Both the position numbers and the translations under genes were made by a program. Under the pieces are notes generated by a model, which made no database searches, had not been told where the DNA came from, and saw only the letters and a program-made list of their open reading frames with translations. A stretch of DNA of 64,000 nt from NCBI GenBank assembly GCA_028023455.1, contig JAQFVV010012442.1, positions 374,001 through 438,000 on the forward strand, written 5' to 3'. This DNA comes from Epiperipatus broadwayi. Lineage: Eukaryota; Onychophora; Udeonychophora; Euonychophora; Peripatidae. Every line of letters starts with the position of its first letter. Position 1 is the first letter of the stretch. Positions 45,287 to 57,619 of this stretch are shown in pieces.

Positions 45287-45686
45287 TATAGCGCCACCTG
45301 GTTACTTACATTGTTGCAGGTAAGAAAAAAGTCTCCTAGTTTTTTTCAAATTAAATAGCTATACAAGTGGATTTTTCCCTTAAATATTTAAATATGCTAT
45401 GCTCAATGCCTACCCGAGCATTTTAAGAAATGTGCGTGTCCTAAAATAATTAGTGAACAACGATATAAAAAATCAATAATAGTTACGAGTAGTAATTAAT
45501 TCTCCGGTATGGCGTATAGATGTCAATGCAAAAAATTATAATTAATAACATTCTTTAGAATCAAAAAGTAAAAAGAGTAGAAGGAAAAATAGCGAAAAAC
45601 ATAATAAGTTTTAAATTTTAAAAAATAGTTTAAAAAATCAAAACAAAACCTTACTTTGTTGAAAAATTACTTGCGTAAATAATAAA

Positions 45687-47387
45687 ATGGTGACTGCCCA
45701 GTCGTCAGCTCAAGAAGCTGGGCCTTCACACCACACAAGAAAAACATATGCAACTATTGCAAAAACTTACCAAGATAACGTAAACCCAGGAAAAAATCCC
45801 AGATTTAGAAAGACTACGTCAGACAATCTTAAAGACTTGGATCTAGTAAATCAAAATGAAATTGAGCCCCCCCCCACACACAATGGACAGATGATATGCT
45901 GGAACAGATTGGGGTCAGATTCAATAATATGATACCTAGAACCCTTTTTACTACATTCAAAAGATTTTTTACTGAAAAATCAATAGTGTTGGCGGTAACA
46001 GACAATCACTGCACTCTCTACCATTTTCCCAAAGAGCTACTTATTGAAGCACTAAACAAAAATAATTTACTGGAGACAGTACAATGCATAGGCGACCATC
46101 CAAATAGCAGATATGTAGCGGTTAAGTTTTGTGAAGCTACACAAAGGGATCAATTCAAAAATCATATTAAAACTCTAGGTAATTTTGCAATCATACGTGT
46201 TGATGAAAAGAGATACAAAAACATCACCGGAGTATTAAAAAATGCCTACTTCGGATATAGCTTTGACGATTTCCAAAGAATGATGAATCCATTTGGAAAG
46301 GTTACTTTTTTTTAGCAGATATACCTCAAAGAAACATCAGTACCCGTATTCACAAATAGTTTTGAATACAAAGTCAAGCTAAACAAAGAAATAGACCCAG
46401 AAAACATTCCAACACACATAACAGACCAAGAGGCAACGCTATACTTATATATCCGAGGACTAAAGCCACATTGTTTCGCCTGTGGCAAAAGAGGCCACAT
46501 AGCAACGCAATGCAATGAAAAAGTAAATCTAGTGGAAGAGAATAACCACCCCTCACAAAGATTAGAAGGGAAACCAAATAGAGCACACAAATCCACAGAG
46601 CAGGAAAACATAGATTTCCCCCACTTAAGTCAATAATATCAAAAATTAAAATTAATAAAAATAAAACGATAGACCATCCCCCAAGCAAGTTAATGGAAAT
46701 AACAATTAACACAAACACGAATAAGGAAGAGGAAAATTTTGAACCCCAGGCAAAATCACTTAGTGATAAGTTAATAGAACATGAAAATAATTACATGCAA
46801 AAAGAAACAAAAGAACTTCCAAATGGAGATAACAATCAAGCTGAGGACAAAACAATAATCAAAATGACAACTGAAATAATGGATACCACCACACAATCCT
46901 TTCCAGCAGTTGAAAACACACCTCCAGAAAGTAAACGAAAACAAGCAGTACAAAAAAAATAGAGAAAACAAATGAAATCATGCAAAATAAAGCGAAGGAA
47001 ATCCCAAAAGAAAATAAATATCAAACGGAACACACAATAATAAATAAAACCACAACAGAAATCATGGACAGCATTGCAGAGTTTTTTCCAAATGTTGGAA
47101 GCACACCAATGGAAATTAAAAGAAAGCAGCCCAAAGCAAAAAAAACTAGAGAAAGCAAAAAAATTAAAACAAACGAGCAAGAACTTACACAAGTAGACAT
47201 GCCGGACCAATCATCAGATGAATCTATGGAAATAGAATCACTCTTACTGGAAGAAATGACTTTGGAAAATGAAAAAAAAGAGACTGCAATAGATAAACAT
47301 GCAAATAGTAAGTCTGCCAGCAGCAAAAAAAAACGCAGTGAAAAAACGTTTAGCTCGCAGGTAGGAGATAAAATTCCAGCACTCTAA
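45687..47387 (+). pseudogene. LINE C ORF1 (RRM-like region, CCHC knuckle, duplicated basic tail)
   Basis: ATG 45687 gives MVTAQSSAQEAG. A 9-C run at 45867-45875 marks a frameshift into the frame that starts IPRTLFTTFKRFFTEKS (about 45932). That conserved RNA-binding-like block runs to 46312 and meets an in-frame TAG at 46313. The same frame resumes to a knuckle CFACGKRGHIATQC (46472-46513) and stops at 46634. After another shift, a Lys/Glu-rich tail holds two copies of a ~52-residue unit (about 46797-46962 and 46980-47145) ending KRKQ..KK. ORF1 proteins coat element RNA (family knowledge). Four lesions in total. Confidence 0.85.
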
Positions 47388-47436
47388 TCGGAAAAATATA
47401 AATAATATCCCCTACATACAAAAATATACAATTCAA

Positions 47437-50400
47437 ATGAAGATAAATATTAGTGCAGTAAACGTCTGAGGTTTGAATTCAATTAAAAGAATGCAGCAAA
47501 TTAAATATTGGATACAGACAGCACAACCATCCATTTTAGGGCTATTGGAAACAAAAATTTATAGCGGATCCCGCTTTGATCCAGCACTACATATAAATAA
47601 AATAGGCTTTTGCGCATGCTCCAGAGATACAGCAATGCCTTCAAATGGCACAGGTATTTTTATCAACCAACAATGCCCATTCACTACTTTTAAAATAATT
47701 TTTATAGATGCAAATCTCCTTATAACAACATTCAATCATAGACAACTTTCAATCAGTTATTTTTGTATATATACCTCTGGGGCCAATAGTAATTAGCAGA
47801 ATAATTGCGACAATAAATTCAATTCTAGCTACCAATCCCCACCCCACTATTCTTGCTGGAGATTTTAATATGACCTATAAAAAGTTTGTCACAAAATGGT
47901 TACACCAACTTACAATACCACTAATGAGCGGGGAAGGGTTTCTTCCACCGGACTCAGTATCTTTTTATAATAACAGACACGGTACTTTGATTGATCTGCT
48001 GTTTTATTCTCCCATGTTACACCACGCAATTGAAGTAAAACTTTCTTCCACCAATTTTTCTGATCATGCAGCACAAATAATTAAACTAAATTTAGACACA
48101 CACTGCAATACCTTTAACAACATACAAAAAACAATAAGAATTCTACTTCCAAATAGTACTCCCGAGGCTCTCTTCTCAGAAATGTATATAATGTTAAACA
48201 AATTAAATCAAATTGAACTGGACCCGATCTCCAAATATATAGCATATATAAATACACTCTCGTTTAACATAAATCACATTACAGAAAAATCTACCCCCAC
48301 TTCAAAATTAATCACATTAGCAGAGGAAATAAATAAAAGGATAATACAGGCAAAACCAGTCAAGAATAACCAAGCAAATATAATAAAGCTAACAAAGTTA
48401 TACAATCAAACCATTGATAAACTGAAACAATATCTAGCAATAAAGAAAAAGAAAATTTGTCTCACACAACAACATACATGGACCCGCGGATATATTCATT
48501 GGACTTTAGGTTATCCATGCACAAACAAAGTACCCATGGCACTAGAATGGGAAAATAGAGTGACAGCTGGTTATAATATGCTAGACCCTACATATAACTA
48601 CATCAAAAAAAAAACTAACTAAAAATAATCATTTCAAACCACTTGCAGATTATTTTGGCAAGGCAGAAACGGAAACACCTTTTGAAATAAAAGATTTTGA
48701 AATAGTTTTAAACTCAGTCCCAAGCACATGTCATCCAGGGCCACCAGGGATCCCACAATTTGTACTGTCACATCTCAGCCAATTCACAAAAAATATTTAT
48801 GCCAACTTGCAAATCAATTATAACAGAAACTATACAATATACAAGGGCTATATCCAATATCAATGGTCCCATTTATGAAAAAACAAGAACCAATTTCCAC
48901 ACTAGCCAATCTCCGACCAATATCAATGGAGCCATTTGGAATAAAAATACTGGAAAAGGTCATAAAGGATAAAATTGAACAATACATAGTACCAATAATA
49001 TCACAGCATCAATACGCAAAAAAGGGGTCATCCACAGGGCAGGCAGCACTAATATATAAAACACTAATCAATTCAGTTATTAAAAAGAAAAAATATGCAC
49101 CAATGGTAGTCCAGCTGGATTTTGAAAGTGCTTTTGACTCTGTCCCAATAGAAACACTATTGAGTCAGCTAAAAGAAACACAGATACCTAAAACAATATT
49201 ATATACAATAGGCAATTTGCTTCTAAATAGAGAAATACACATCACGCTCAATGGTAGATCCACATCATCATTCAATCCCAGCCAATCAATCCCGCAAGGT
49301 TCTCCACTAAGCACACTGCTATTTACCTTTTATTTAAATCCACTGCTAGAGCAAATAAATAAAAAAATTCAAGGAATTCAAATACCAAATACTAATACAT
49401 ACATTCCCTGCATAGCTTATATGGATGATGTCACAGTGTTTCTAAACTCAAAAAAGCAAATACATATACTACAGGAAATAATAGAAGAATACACAAAAAA
49501 TTTCAAATTAAAAATTAACATCAATAAATCAGTAGCATGGTCAATATACACAGGCAAAACAGACACACAAATTTATCAAGGTAAGACCAGTAATTTCCTG
49601 GGTTTTCCTTTCCACTTGGGAATGAGCCAGATGAGAAGGAATATACAAAATAAACTCAAGTTCGAAGCAGAAAGGATCATAACATCACTCTCCAGATCAT
49701 ATCTCTCACTCTATGCAAAAGTGTCACTATTTAATCAACTTATAATGACCAAAATAACTTACTACCTGCCAATAATTACTTTTACAAAACAATTTACAAA
49801 GTCAATTAACTCACTCTGTAATAAACTATTATGGAACAGAAAAATAGTAGCAATTTCCTTAAAGCAACTTAACCAACCAACAAAATGGAATGGCCTTGGA
49901 CTGCATGCTATATATACTTTCTACACACAAAAAACAGTAAATCTACTGATTACAATATTCAGACGTTTTCCAAACATAGAACCAAAAGAGGAAATCACAC
50001 CAACGGACCGACCCCCACCCACAGACAATTATATAAATACACTATTGATAAGTATTAAAAGCATTAAAGATAAAATAGCACTGAAGAATCCAATTAAATA
50101 TACTTATTGGCAAATTCATGATTTTCTAACTCAAAGCCAAGAAAACAACAATAGGATAACAGTACTAGGAATAAATAATAGTCAATTACTCAAAAAGTAC
50201 AAAACATGGTATTTAGAACCTAAATTGTTTGACTTCATCCTCAAATTGAATTTAAATGCACTACCTACAGCACATTTCATTCGGTTCAGAAGATTTTACC
50301 TAAATGTTGATCCAACGTGTGCTTTATGTCACTGGGAAGAAGAAACACAAGAACATTTAATATATCACTGTAAAGGCTTAGAAAAAGTCAGACAATTGAT

Positions 50401-50671
50401 GGTGAATAATTACAGGAAAAGGGAAACCACAATAGAAAAAATGCTAAAAGCTTTCAATGAAAATAAAATACCTATAATACGTGCAGCAACTTTCAGTATA
50501 TATGCATTATGATGTACTAGATGTACTTTCACTTTAGGAAACAATCCAAGAAGACATCCCAACACATATCACAACAAACTAGGAAAACTTAAGGAAAGGG
50601 ACAATCTTCTAGCACCACCGGACATTTATGCTGCCACATGGTCTCTATTTAAAATAAAAGCAGCCTTATAA
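47437..50671 (+). pseudogene. LINE C ORF2 (APE endonuclease + reverse transcriptase)
   Basis: ATG 47437. A TGA at 47467 replaces the Cys/Gln codon seen in LINEs A and B (NV*GLNS). Endonuclease: GLLETKIYSGS, a frameshift near 47760, GDFN (47858-47869), GTLIDLLFYSP and SDHAAQ (48058). Frame breaks occur near 48600 and 48840. The RT is then open for 549 codons (48863-50512): QLDFESAFDSV (49112), PQGSPLSTLLF (49292), YMDD (49418-49429), a thumb, and a CX2CX8HX4C finger (CALCHWEEETQEHLIYHC, 50318-50371). A TGA at 50510-50512 stands for the Trp of LINE B (YAYWCTRCTF). The last codons read AATWSLFKIKAAL before TAA 50669-50671. Confidence 0.9.
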
Positions 50672-50873
50672 TGGATAGACCAAATACAACCTCTGAAAAA
50701 TGGAAAACTGAAATGAACTCATAATAAGAACTGAAATATCTAAAAGGTGTGAACTGCAAAAGACTCTAATGGTTAAAAAAAACAATAGTATATTTTCTGT
50801 GTTTCAAGATGTATCCTAGAATATGATGTTTTATAAGAATGTAACCTTTTTTTTTGCCTAATAAAGTTTGCTT

Positions 50874-51119
<246 letters not shown>

Positions 51120-51120
51120 G

Positions 51121-54099
51121 TAAAACAGATAATGGAATAAATAAGTCTATTAGTTCCTTTTTGGTTGAACGGCTATGGGCAGGATCGATTGAGGAACTCT
51201 CTTATTTAAATATTGTAAATTGTGGTTGAATAATAACACCAAATAATAAATATTTATTAAATTAAGAAAAGAGACAGATAGTTGTTTAATGAAACACGTG
51301 CCTATCATGGATCACATATATATTTCAATCACATATATAATAATTTATCATATAAAATGCTTTAAAGTGTGCAAGCGAAGGTGAAACGCAGACCATCCTA
51401 TTCCATTTGAGTAAATAATTAAGATTATAAATTGAGGTTTTTGATCAAAATTTCATAGTGTGTTTTGTATTTATACATTTCTGTTGTTATTTCATTTATT
51501 TGTGATATTATAATAAAATTAAGGTCGAAATAAATACAGAGATAGAATATAATAATTTTAACATTGTGCTGTGTAATTTGGTAAATGTTTTATCGTTCCT
51601 CCTTTGTTAGCTAAATAAAAAACCACTTTCCCGAGATAAAGAGTAGATGAACTAGCCTGGGATTAATCTCTATCAGGACATAGAGTATTTCATTAGAATA
51701 TCCATATTTCTAGTGGTTTATTAAGTAAAGCATCTATATCATTGAATTTATTAAATCAAAAAGGGATTAACCCTTATCTAAATTATGCAGTCATATCCCT
51801 CTGGGGAGGGAGCTATCTTTTTTCAGAAGTGGCGAGTAAAGGTCTTTCAAAGGTATGAATGTAATAATTTCCTTTTATGATGCAATCCTAGAATATAATA
51901 AATGATGGTATCTAACTGAATACCTACAATTGTTGATCAGTTGCATGACACACTTTTAATGTTCAATGCTTGTATACAGATAAGACTGACAAACAGACTG
52001 CTACATTATATAACAGTCTCATCTCAAATGTTTTTATAGAGTTCAGAAGTAAACTGTATTTTTAGTCTTTTCCAATATTTTTTTAAATAATATGTTTTAA
52101 CGATTTTAGCCTTTTAAACACAAACATCTTTACTATATAAAATGTACCTCTGGATAATACTTGATTGCCACATCGAAATACTTTGCAAAAATAATAAATA
52201 CTTTTTATCTGGCACATGAAAAACTGTGCTCCTATAAACTCTTTGGTCCTTTATTGCTATACCCCCCTCATATAATAATACCATAGGTTCCTGTTCAATA
52301 GTTTACCAATGAATTTTAATTAAGATTTAGAATAATTCACTAACAATAAATTTATTGGGTTTAGTCAGACATTTTTGGTTCAAATAAATACTAGTTTTTT
52401 TTAATTTTATTTTATGACTTTCAAAAATAAAATAATTTTAAAAAGTTAAAATAATTGAATGTTAATTTACATATATTACAAATCTATAGTAATAAAACTG
52501 GATACTATTTGTCACACAATAATTTTTAAAACAATAACTTTTATACAGTTATTACACAGCATTTATAACTCTTCCTTTAAACAAATTTGATTGTCTGACA
52601 AATCATCAGACTAGAGACTCATTTACATATTTCCCTGTTATGTAATTTTAAAAATTAGAAATAAAGCAATGAGTCATCATTTTTGATAATAATATAAAAA
52701 AAAAGATTTAATACAAAATAATATTTTATAACAAAAAAAAAAACATTTAAAGTAATATGTTTTGCTAATATTTACTAATATATGAAATTATAAAAAAATA
52801 CTTAGTTTAAATATAACAATTTTAGTCTATATTAGTTAGCTTAAAATATCTTCAAAAATAAAAATAAAAAAACATTTATTGAAGTTTATTTTATCATGAA
52901 TAAAATGTTTCAATTCTATCAATAATTTTAGAAAGTGACTAAAACCTTTCTCTGAAACATTGCAAGCACAAAACACATGTAATATCAGTCATGTGATCTG
53001 TTTATATCAGATAAATGTTGCAATTTTTCAAATTTACTGTCTGCAAAATAAAACCAAATAAATATCTAATTTCAAAAATAATATACATTAAAAATATTAA
53101 ATGTAATAATTAAAATTTAGAATATAATTTTGACATTTTTATAACATTTACTAGAAATAAAACTCATTCCATACACCATAGGAAAGAAAACTCTAATAAA
53201 TAATTATTATACCATTGAAATTTAATTTTAGAAAATAAATTTAATAACTTATTCAATTATATTACGCATCATATTAAAATTAGTGTTTCTTTAAATGTTT
53301 ATATAATAAGATATTCAATACATTTTTTAAGTTTAACTAACACCATTTACTTCAACCATACAATATCGAATTATTCTGTTTTCTTTTACAGTTTTAAGAT
53401 TTAAAATAGCTTTAAAATATTTTCTAGATTTCTAAGTATTTATTTTACTAAGTTTAATGTCTGTTTATATATCATTATTACAATTAGAATACCTATACTT
53501 CTCCTAATTTAAATTTTAAAAATAAAAAACTGCCTTTTTAGCACATTCAGCCCTTATAAAAAGGGTATAGTATCTTTCCCCAATAAATAATTTTTTTAAT
53601 TAACCATAAAGCTTTTAAGAAAGCATATATAAATCACAACTAATAATTTTACTAACTTTAACAACACAAATCCACTCATGATTAAACATTTTAACATCAA
53701 TATTTAAAGTATTATATGAAACAATAAACCATCCTTATCTTGCATAATGCCCCCAAAAATAATTCATAGAATACTTCAAAACAACACTAAAAATCTCATC
53801 CAGAAATATTTTTATCTCTTTTACATTTCAGAGGGGTATGGAATTAAACTTTTAGCATTATAAGTCTCTTTTTTCCCCATCCAGTGTAGCTAATATGAAT
53901 ATAGTCTCAATTTTATAGGTAAGACATAAAATATCAAAATATTATTAAGTCTTATCCTTATTGTTTTTTTTTTTTTTTAAATAAGGTTATAATATTTGTA
54001 AATGGGTGGCTTATGCAGAATTGTTTGTTTTAATCTTAAATAATTTTTCTTTAGTGTTTCCTGCATTTTTCTCAGTATCAATGTATTCCTTAATAAACT
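51121..54099. other. AT-rich non-coding region
   Basis: No ORF with a recognisable domain and no RNA gene. It has short A/T homopolymers only and is unusually A+T-rich between 52.3 and 54 kb. Confidence 0.55.
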
Positions 54100-56282
54100 T
54101 TATCCTAACTTTCCTTTGATTTTGAATTTTGAGTTTCACCTTTGCTTTCCCTATATCTATTTTTACTCAATATTCTGGCTAAGAAACATTAATTTAATTA
54201 TCTTTTCACATATAATCTTAAGTTTAACCTTGACCTTTCCAATATATCTTATTAACAATGCTGTCTCTAAGAAAATGTACACCCAATGTCTTTTCCTTTA
54301 ACAGTTTAAGCTTAACATTAGCTTTTACACCATAAATCTCTTAACTAAAGATATGTTTAAAAACATGTACATTATTTATACTTATACTTATTTTATTCAG
54401 TTTTACTTTAGTTTTACCTAAATCTCTTTTCTTATTTATATTTTCTTTACAAAAATCTATATTAATTACATCATCCTCTAACATTTTAAGTTAGATTTTA
54501 GCTTTTCCAACATCTCTTATAATATCTATACTTTCTCTAAGATAATTCATCTTAAACATCTCTTTACTCATCTCTTTAAATTTTACTTTAATTTTTTTCA
54601 TAGTTCTATCATGATAAAATATGTCTCTAAGAAAATCTATTTAATTTTATTTTCACTCCTAAATTTAAGGTTTACTTCTGCTTTGCCTAAATCTCTGTTT
54701 TGATCGATTTCTACTTTCATAAATCTTACATTAGGTATCAAATTCTTAATTCCTTCAAATAATATTTATTTGTAAATACTACATTTTGGATAAATATTTC
54801 CATAATTTATGGTATGTTTCTAAAATATATTTGATATTTTATTTTTAATTATATTACTAGTTTTGTCAGTAATTTTTGGTAATTGATTTTTTTAATATTT
54901 GTAGTCATCAATTGCTTTATTATTACTATAATAGTCATTGACAAAATTCTCACTTTATCTATAGTCTCTTTTTTAATTTACTCTTCAGAAAATGTATTCT
55001 CTCCTACATCATTATTTTTAGCCAATTTAAAAGATTATTTGGGTTTTTACAAACTTTTATTACATAATTCACTATTTTCATCAACTTCTTCAACACACCT
55101 ATATTCTCATTTATATTTTAATTAGTTTTTTAAATGGGTTCCTTATATTTATCCAATTTTTTACCAACTAATTCAAGATCTTTATTGCATATTTGAACAA
55201 ACTTTTTTTATTCTTTCAGTTCTTCATAATCTAGCTTGACATCCTTCTTGACTAACTCAACATATTTCTCATTTTCTAAATCAATTAATTGTTTATCTTC
55301 CTCCATATTATTTATCAACTCAACAGATAATATATTTACTTCTAATTCTTTAGTAATTATTTCAACAGACTCTTTGTAAATCTCTACTTCTTTATAAAGC
55401 AACTCACCATCTGAAATGACTTTTTCAACAGACAACTGGGTGTCTTTACTAGTTAACTCAATAAAAGATTGAACTTTTTTATAAATCATCACTGGCTAAT
55501 TTAATTAATGATACATCATCACATATATTTTTATTAACTATCTTAATGGGTTTTTCATATTCTTCTGGCAAATTATTACATAAATAAAGGTCTTTATTAA
55601 CTACTTCAATGAAATGTGAGTTTCCTTGGATTATTATTTAAGCAATTTTCTTATTTTCTACCACATTTTTACTAACTAATTTAATGGGTTCTTTATTCAT
55701 ATTCAAATATGTAGCAATTACTTCAAGAGATGTTTTCATATTAGCTATATTTTCAGCAAAGACCTCAGTAGATGGCTTAGAGTCATTTCCCAAATTTTTT
55801 ATTCAACACTTTGGGATTTATTATTCACTTCTAGTTTAGTTTTCATATTATTATTCTCTAGTTTAACATCATTGTTAATTACTTTAATAGTTGACTTATC
55901 GTTTTTAACATATTAGCAACCAATTAAGTTGGTTTCCAAAGTTGTTTTCTAAAAGATTTATTAAATTATTTCCCGTTTTCTCTATATCTAATTTCTTCTA
56001 TAAGATATTTATTATTTTCATTTATATCTTTTTAGTAACTTCTGTAAATAATTTAAAAAGTGCATCATCATTACCTGAAAATTGATTGGATTACTGTTTC
56101 TCCTTCTACTACCTTTTTTTTTATCTCTTTCTTTTTCTTTTTTATTTCAATATTCATACTTGGAACATTATCCTCAACTGCTTCTAAAATTATTCATTTC
56201 TCTCTTTCTTCTCCTCAAAAATATCTTCAATGAAAAAATTGAGACATTTCTGGCACTGAATCGTTATTCTGGTTACTCATTT
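54100..56282 (-). pseudogene. Decayed minus-strand gene or ORF for a repetitive, charged, helix-rich protein
   Basis: Minus-strand reading from ATG 56280 gives MSNQNNDSVPEMSQFF, then stops and frameshifts. A recurring motif can be followed downstream: I[EK][LIV][VTC][NSK]K[DN] spaced about 20-35 residues apart (IKLVSKN, IEVVNKD, IKIVNKN, IELTSKD, VELVKKD, VQICNKD). The best intact piece is 55492-55208 (94 codons), rich in Glu, Lys, Leu and Val, likely coiled coil. Below about 55100 only nucleotide-level periodicity remains, such as repeated CTCTAAGAAAATNTA. No known family is recognised. It could be a dead repeat-protein gene or an unusual element ORF. Confidence 0.4.
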
Positions 56283-57060
56283 TAAAATAAACACTTTTCT
56301 AAAAATCTCAAATCAAATACTTTATTTGTTATATTAATATTTTCATAAAATAATTCCCTACCAGGACATTACTAATGTTCTAAACTTGTTATTCTACACT
56401 TAACATTAAACTACTACCATAACTATAAAAAAAATTATTTGTGTGTCATTATCACATTGTTCATCATCCACATGATCCAACACATTACTTGCACATAATA
56501 TAAAACATATTCAGAATATATATTTAAAATATTTTATAATTGACATATTCATAATTTCAAACAATAAGAGCCACATATGTATAACTTAGTTATTTATATG
56601 TTTATCAGTTTATAAACAACATAATATGTTTTTTTTTTATAAAAATATAGAGCATATTATTCTGAAATTTGGTTACAGCTCATATGATAAATTAGAAATA
56701 GGATACATTAAATGGTATTCAGAGAGGTAGAAGTTCGATATTGACACATCATGCATGGCACACCTTAGATGGAATAATATGTTGCATAGAGGCAAAAGAA
56801 GGAACCTGGAATTACTGCCAGTGGCTTCTTTTATTATTGTTAATATTGGAAAAATGTTGTAAGAATTTATATTTTATAAATCTCTGCATCTCATTGAGAA
56901 AGTGGCATGGGCTGACAGTCGGAATAAAATGTATTATGTAAAAGTTAGATCTTAACACTGCATATCTGCCTATTCTATTAATTTTCTAGGTTCAAATGGC
57001 CTAGTGGTGCCCTTTAGTGCAAATACAGTAAGACTAAAACTCCCACTTCATCTCCGACAA
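56283..57060. other. AT-rich non-coding region
   Basis: A short open frame at 56741-56941 has no recognisable domain and is probably chance. Nothing else was seen. Confidence 0.45.
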
Positions 57061-57080
57061 TTCCACTTTTTCTCCAACCG

Positions 57081-57117
<37 letters not shown>

Positions 57118-57136
57118 GGTTGGAGAAAAAGTGGAA
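57061..57136. repeat. Perfect 21-bp inverted repeat around an (AT)n core, likely artefact
   Basis: TTCCACTTTTTCTCCAACCG with one more T (57061-57081) is exactly reversed and complemented at 57116-57136, with only AT repeats between. An exact fold-back directly beside adapter-like sequence suggests a chimeric read or misassembly rather than biology. Confidence 0.85.
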
Positions 57137-57150
57137 TCATATATATATAT

Positions 57151-57163
57151 GCTCTTCCGATCT
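57151..57163 (+). other. Illumina TruSeq adapter-like sequence (probable contamination)
   Basis: GCTCTTCCGATCT is identical to the last 13 bases shared by standard Illumina adapters. It sits in the middle of an (AT)n stretch. A 13-base chance match in an AT-rich 64-kb window is very unlikely. Confidence 0.85.
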
Positions 57164-57619
57164 ATGTATATATATATGACCAGCAATGTATGCTATAATA
57201 CAAACACATTTAACCATAATTATTAATTTTAAAATTTAGTCTAATATACAAGGATTTGAGTATATATGTACAGAAATAAAATACTATTGTAGCATATAGT
57301 AGGTGACCCAGGATGATATACAGATCTGACTGTTTCATATCACTAAAGTCATGGAAAAAATATTAATTTTACTAGATAAATGCCTTTTCACTGGGTTTAT
57401 TAATTTATAAATTTCAATGATAGTCTTGACCTATGTTATTAATATAGCCTGAATTATCCTAAACATCTATTTGTTTTAGTTTAACCTCTACATTAAATAA
57501 GACAAACAACAAATAAAACAATTATCAATAACTATATGCTTATCTAAATAGATTTGTCTAAACTAAGAAATATAAAACATATTAACATATTAGATCCTAT
57601 GTTTATTTGACTTTCATGT
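57164..57619. other. AT-rich non-coding region
   Basis: Nothing recognised on either strand. Sequence just after the adapter-like stretch may not be truly contiguous with that before it. Confidence 0.45.

Noticed and set aside
46312-47326. Several 66-124 codon minus-strand frames rich in Phe, Leu and Cys
   Set aside because: They are antisense to the Lys/Glu-rich ORF1 of LINE C. Likewise 27635-28099 and 30132-30931 are antisense to LINEs A and B.
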